Of a stretch of DNA of 64,000 nt, positions 60,311-64,000 are shown in pieces. A program made the translations under genes and the position numbers. Position 1 is the first letter of the stretch. Each line of letters begins with the position of its first letter. The notes below the pieces were generated by a model, which made no database searches, was not told the DNA's origin, and saw only the letters and a program-made list of their open reading frames with translations. Location of the stretch: NCBI RefSeq assembly GCF_009618275.1, contig NZ_WIAD01000001.1, positions 248,001 to 312,000 of the forward strand, in the 5' to 3' direction. The stretch is from Roseimaritima sediminicola (GTDB lineage Bacteria > Planctomycetota > Planctomycetia > Pirellulales > Pirellulaceae).

Positions 60311-61497
60311 CTACGACGGATGCAACCTTGATAGAACTCACGGACTCGCTGGAGCCATCGGTTGGTCGCCGGCGGGGCGACAACCAGAGCCGGATCCTCC
60401 AACCGTTTCAGCAGCTCTTCGGCCGAGGCGGGACGGGCCGCAGGATCCTTCTCGAGCAGCTCCACGCACAGCGCTTCCATCGCCGGCGAGAGCGAAGGAC
60501 GCAGCCGGGTCGGAGGCGGCGGCTGAAGGTGCAGGACCGCCCCCAAGACTTCGCCCACCGAGCCTTCGAAGGGCAGGTGTCCGGTCAGCAGCTCGTACAT
60601 CAACACGCCCAGGGAATACAGATCCGTTCGCGCGTCGATCGTCTGCTCGCCGCGCACCTGTTCGGGCGAGCAATACGCGGGGCTGCCCATCAAGGCCGCC
60701 GTTTGCGTCATTCGCACATCGGAGGAAAGCCGGTCGCTGCGGGCCAAGCCAAAGTCGGTGATCACCGGCCGGCCGCGACGATCCAGCAAGACATTGCTGG
60801 GTTTCAGGTCGCGGTGCGTGATCCCGTGCTCGTGCATCTCCTGCAACCCCTCGACGATCCGCCGCACCAACTGGATGACGTCCGCCGGCGTCTGAGCACC
60901 TTCCAGCTCGACGAACTGAGCGAGACTCGGTCCCGGCAAAACCGGCATCGTCAGGTAGGGCTGCTGGCGGTTTTCGCCCACGTCGCAGGTACCGAAATCC
61001 AGGATCGGACACAGACTGGGATGCGACAGCCCGGCGGCCAGGCGGGCCTCGGTCTCAAACCGCTCGAGGAACACCGCGCGGTTCTGCCCCTGCAGGTCCG
61101 GCATTTTCAAGGCGATCTCACGCTCCAGTCGCTGGTCGAGCGCCCGATACACCACCCCCATCGAACCGGTCCCCAAGACTTCCAGCACCCGATAGCGATC
61201 CACCAAGGTCCCGGCAGGTAGATACTCGGCCGTTGAACGCTCCGCCGGCCAATCCGCCGGATCGGACCGCGCGGCCGGCAAGTCCGCAATCGGCTCGTCG
61301 CGGCCATTGCCAAGTTCCCCCGACTTGGTGCGACTGCGTCGCTGGACATAGCGCAAAAAACCCTCCGCCAGATCCGGGTAGGAACGCAGGATGTCCGCCT
61401 CGTCGACGGGCCGCCCCGCCGATCGACGTTGCTCGTACGCCGCGATCAAACGACGCAGGCGAGCGTGGTCCGGTTGCGACGAACTGGATTCGGACAT
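60289..61497 (-). CDS. Soluble Ser/Thr protein kinase
   Basis: A 402-residue protein starting at 61497. The N-terminal 90 residues (RRLIAAYEQRRSAGRPVDEA, ILRSYPDLAEGFLRYVQRR) are the planctomycete-type leader. Kinase domain: Gly loop LGTGSMGVVYRA, IALKMP (Lys), HRDLKPSNVLLD, DFGLARSD and SPAYCSPEQVRGE. All catalytic residues are present. No transmembrane span or sensor domain follows, unlike PknB. It lies 23 bp after the sulfatase stop and may share its transcript. Confidence 0.9.
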   Translation of the reverse strand: MSESSSSQPDHARLRRLIAAYEQRRSAGRPVDEADILRSYPDLAEGFLRYVQRRSRTKSGELGNGRDEPIADLPAARSDPADWPAERSTAEYLPAGTLVDRYRVLEVLGTGSMGVVYRALDQRLEREIALKMPDLQGQNRAVFLERFETEARLAAGLSHPSLCPILDFGTCDVGENRQQPYLTMPVLPGPSLAQFVELEGAQTPADVIQLVRRIVEGLQEMHEHGITHRDLKPSNVLLDRRGRPVITDFGLARSDRLSSDVRMTQTAALMGSPAYCSPEQVRGEQTIDARTDLYSLGVLMYELLTGHLPFEGSVGEVLGAVLHLQPPPPTRLRPSLSPAMEALCVELLEKDPAARPASAEELLKRLEDPALVVAPPATNRWLQRVREFYQGCIRRSYAPSRR

Positions 61498-61520
61498 GCG
61501 AACGACCCGGGGGTGCAGGT

Positions 61521-63146
61521 TTAATCGTTGGCCGGGGAGCGCCCGTCTTGATCGGCCGCAAGCACCCCACGGTCGGGTGCGAGGGGAGCATAGGGCGGAT
61601 GATCGAAGGCGTCGCCGTCGAGTCGCGGGTCCTCGTTCTCGGCCAGTCGCTCCAGCAGCCGCGAACGCAACTCCGCCCGCACGTCCCCGTAATCGGGATC
61701 GTCGGCCAAGTTGTGCATCTGGTCGGGATCGCGGCGCACGTCGTACAACTCTTCCGAGGACCGGCGAGCGAACCCCAACCGCCAAGCGGCCGCGATCGAG
61801 GGACTGGTTTCGTGCTGTTCGAAATAGGTCCGCGTCGGACCATAGTCGATGTCCATCCGGCGGTCGGCCCCCGGCTTGCTGCCTTTCAGCCGCGCGGCCA
61901 GCGGTGGCTGGGCCACGGGCCAGCGATCGGGGGCAAAGTTGACGACGTACAGGTAATCCTCGGTCCGCAGCGCTCGCATCGGGTAGGGCAGTCCGCCCGG
62001 GCGAGCTTCGTTGACATGGTTCTCGCGGCCGCAAACAACCCAGCCCCGAAGCGCGGCTTCGTAGTCCTGAGCGTCTGGGCGAAGCGCCGGCCAGAGGTCT
62101 TGGCCGTTCATGTCCGCCGGCACCGGTTTCTCGGCCGCAGACAAAAACGTCGGAGCCAGATCGATCAGACTGACCGGCGCGGCGATGCGGCGACCCGCCG
62201 CCACCTTTTGCGGCCAGCGAATGGCCAGCGGCACCTGGGTCCCGAAGTCGTACAGGTTGCATTTGCCGCGAGGAAACCCCGGCGCACCGTGGTCGCCGCT
62301 GACTACCAACAGCGTGTTGTCCAGCATTCCCCGCTGCTGCAGCTCGTCCCACAACACGCCCACAGCCGCGTCAAAGGCCATCGCCTCGCCCAGGTAATCC
62401 GCGAAATCCTCGCGCACCTCCGGTACATCCGGAAGAAACGCCGGCAGGCGACCCTGCAGTTGATCGGGGTCGATTCCCCACAGTGCCTGCCCCGATCCCT
62501 TGGCCCAGGCACGATGCGTATTGGTGGGATTGAACCAGTAGAAAAACGGTTGCTCGCCGTCGCGATCGTCCAGCATCGCCGAAAAGTTCTTTCGCACTTC
62601 GTCCAACAACCGTTGTTTGGCAGCGTCGCGGTCGTCCGCCTCCATCACGACCTGGCTGAAACGATTGAATTTCGAACCGGCCGGCCGGTAGTTGCGCTGC
62701 TTGCCGCCCATGCGGTCCTCGCTGATGTGCATCTTGTAGGACCACCCGATGTGGTAGCCGGCGTCCTGCAAGATCAACGGGAAACCTTTGACGTCGTCCC
62801 AAGGGTCGCGATAGCCCTTCATCCAGGGATGATGCAGTTGCGCGTGACTGCCGTTGCGAAAGAAGTGACGACCGGCCACCAGCGCCGCCCGGGACGGGGT
62901 GCAGGACGGAGCGCTGACCAGAGCACAATCGAACAGGGTTCCTTCGCGAGCCACACGGTCGAAGTGCGGTGTGTCGATGACGTCGTTGGGCGAAGGATGA
63001 TCCGGATCGGCGTACGCGCTGGCGTAGCGTCCGAGGTCGTCGGCAAAGGCCAAGACGATATTCGGCGGCTGGTCCGCGCGAACGACCGAATCGCTCCACA
63101 GCACAGCCCCCAAGACGGCCACGGCGACGGTCATTGCTTTCGACAT
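61521..63146 (-). CDS. Secreted sulfatase (Cys-type)
   Basis: A 541-residue enzyme with an N-terminal signal (AMTVAVAVLGAVLWSDSVVR). IVLAFADDLGRYASAY supplies the metal Asp pair and SAPSCTPSRAALVAGR has the formylglycine Cys (residue 82). GDHGAPGFPRGKCNLYDFGT carries the later metal ligands. Likely a heparan- or carrageenan-type desulfating enzyme, but the substrate is not readable. Two unrelated sulfatases within 7 kb fit a planctomycete genome. Confidence 0.92.
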   Translation of the reverse strand: MSKAMTVAVAVLGAVLWSDSVVRADQPPNIVLAFADDLGRYASAYADPDHPSPNDVIDTPHFDRVAREGTLFDCALVSAPSCTPSRAALVAGRHFFRNGSHAQLHHPWMKGYRDPWDDVKGFPLILQDAGYHIGWSYKMHISEDRMGGKQRNYRPAGSKFNRFSQVVMEADDRDAAKQRLLDEVRKNFSAMLDDRDGEQPFFYWFNPTNTHRAWAKGSGQALWGIDPDQLQGRLPAFLPDVPEVREDFADYLGEAMAFDAAVGVLWDELQQRGMLDNTLLVVSGDHGAPGFPRGKCNLYDFGTQVPLAIRWPQKVAAGRRIAAPVSLIDLAPTFLSAAEKPVPADMNGQDLWPALRPDAQDYEAALRGWVVCGRENHVNEARPGGLPYPMRALRTEDYLYVVNFAPDRWPVAQPPLAARLKGSKPGADRRMDIDYGPTRTYFEQHETSPSIAAAWRLGFARRSSEELYDVRRDPDQMHNLADDPDYGDVRAELRSRLLERLAENEDPRLDGDAFDHPPYAPLAPDRGVLAADQDGRSPAND

Positions 63147-63233
63147 GCAGGTTTCCTTGTTGATCGTGAGGAGAGCGTTCGTGGCAAAGGGTGCGGCGTG
63201 GATCGGAGACGAAGCGGACGCGCCAGCAAGCCA

Positions 63234-64000
63234 TTACGGCGCAACCAAATCCCGCTGGGTGTCGTCCTGGGGAATCGGTTCGTAGGCGACCGAAGGTCCG
63301 AGCAGCCGCTGGTACAGGCCGACGCCTACAACCGCCCCGACGACCGGCGAAACCACATATACCACGACAAATCCCAACCCGTTGGGTCCCGGCAACGCGA
63401 CGTCGCCCCAGCCGGCGAAAAAGGCAAACAGACGAGGCCCGAAATCGCGAGCCGGATTAAAGCAGGCCTGCGTCAGCGGAGCGATCACACAGATCAACGC
63501 GGCCACGGTCAAACCGATGAATACCGCGGCAAAGTTGCGGGGCCCGTCCAGGTTCCGCGGATCGGTAACCGCGACGACCACCAACCCCAGCACAGCCGTT
63601 CCCAGGATCTCGGCAAGACTGGCCGCGGGCGTCGATACCAACGCATTGAGTTCGCGATGTACGTCGGCCCGGTACGGTTCATCCCCAGCGGCCAACCCGC
63701 CGGGGTTCGGGTAGTACTCGCCGTAGCACATCGCCGTCAATTCGCTGCCCGGCTGGCCGCGGACGATCCCCTTCTGCTGCTCTTTGGCTTTCAAGTAAGG
63801 CTGAAACAATACGAACAGCGTCGCCGCGGCAAGCATCGCGCCGGCGAGTTGGGCTGCGACATAGGCGGGCACCCGCCGCCAGGGAAACAAGCCCCAGGTG
63901 GCCAGCGCGATGCTGATGGCCGGATTGATGTGCGCACCGCTGATCGCGCCCACCACATAGATCGCCAGCATGATCGAAATGCCCCACACCACACCGACCT
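63234..64000 (-). CDS. MIP-family aquaglyceroporin (partial, 5' end beyond right edge)
   Basis: About 255 codons are visible; the frame remains open to the window edge, so the N-terminus is missing. Two NPA boxes, SGAHINPAISIAL and CFNPARDFGPRLF, with Asp after the second NPAR as in glycerol facilitators. A long extracytoplasmic loop (GELTAMCYGEYYPNPGGLAA-type region) also fits GlpF. Transports glycerol or other small neutral solutes. The sulfatase gene follows after 87 bp. Confidence 0.9.
   Translation of the reverse strand, partial: VGVVWGISIMLAIYVVGAISGAHINPAISIALATWGLFPWRRVPAYVAAQLAGAMLAAATLFVLFQPYLKAKEQQKGIVRGQPGSELTAMCYGEYYPNPGGLAAGDEPYRADVHRELNALVSTPAASLAEILGTAVLGLVVVAVTDPRNLDGPRNFAAVFIGLTVAALICVIAPLTQACFNPARDFGPRLFAFFAGWGDVALPGPNGLGFVVVYVVSPVVGAVVGVGLYQRLLGPSVAYEPIPQDDTQRDLVAP

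Noticed and set aside
61498-62352. N-terminal extension of the kinase frame into the sulfatase gene
   Set aside because: It overlaps the sulfatase in another frame; the kinase start at 61497 matches the planctomycete-type leader.

Overview
The window looks like a chromosomal segment of a planctomycete, most likely from the Pirellulaceae. The evidence is GC-rich, dense coding on both strands; two secreted sulfatases with Cys-type active sites; a dockerin-repeat protein with an LEPR/LERR-xLL type N-terminus; a protein with the planctomycete NPYAAP N-terminus; and many dispersed palindromic intergenic repeats. No rRNA or tRNA gene was recognised. No integrase or transposase was found.

Layout. 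1-4264 (minus): a chemosensory cluster (CheW, CheR-TPR, CheW, then a HAMP/PAS sensor running off the left edge), with Wsp-like gene order. 4640-5818: a dockerin-type secreted protein. 6047-6414: the wreck of a DUF1254-type gene. 6815-13917: the most unusual region, an array of about twelve gene cassettes, all on the minus strand, separated by 90-95 bp sites whose two arms pair imperfectly and leave characteristic unpaired bases, exactly as integron attC sites do. There is no integron integrase in the window, so it is best described as a CALIN (cluster of attC sites lacking an integrase). Cassettes carry two toxin-antitoxin pairs (one toxin truncated), immunity-like and membrane hypotheticals, a protein that looks like a circularly permuted acyl carrier protein, and several ORF-less cassettes, three of which involve a shared 245 bp repeat.

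14191-26887: flippase-like membrane protein, dihydrolipoyl dehydrogenase with an MMPL/RND exporter, CutA, FxsA, phosphoglycerate kinase, then a Tad-type cluster (two TadE-like pseudopilins and a von Willebrand TadG-like protein). 27005-32811: a lipoprotein with a cysteine-less thioredoxin fold, a very charged disordered protein, and a CapD/PglF-type nucleotide-sugar dehydratase. 33000-38229: an SbcD/YhaO-like and YhaN-like DNA repair pair, the ATPase having a long acidic Pro-rich tail. 38235-38706: fourteen copies of a 31 bp palindromic unit ending in a large hairpin between convergent genes.

38707-44012 (minus) is a possible redox operon: FdhF/YdeP-type molybdopterin oxidoreductase, tetraheme cytochrome c, a GXGXG protein and a degenerate glutamate-synthase-like protein. 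It is followed by a 277 bp MITE-like element. 44457-54004: glycosyltransferase, ROK kinase, LepA, Gfo/Idh/MocA oxidoreductase, a PP2C-like protein that appears inactive, and a polytopic membrane protein. 54450-64000: a zinc-type dehydrogenase with a hexulose-phosphate-synthase-like enzyme, sulfatase, carbamoylputrescine amidase, BioD, Ser/Thr kinase, a second sulfatase and a partial aquaglyceroporin cut by the right edge.
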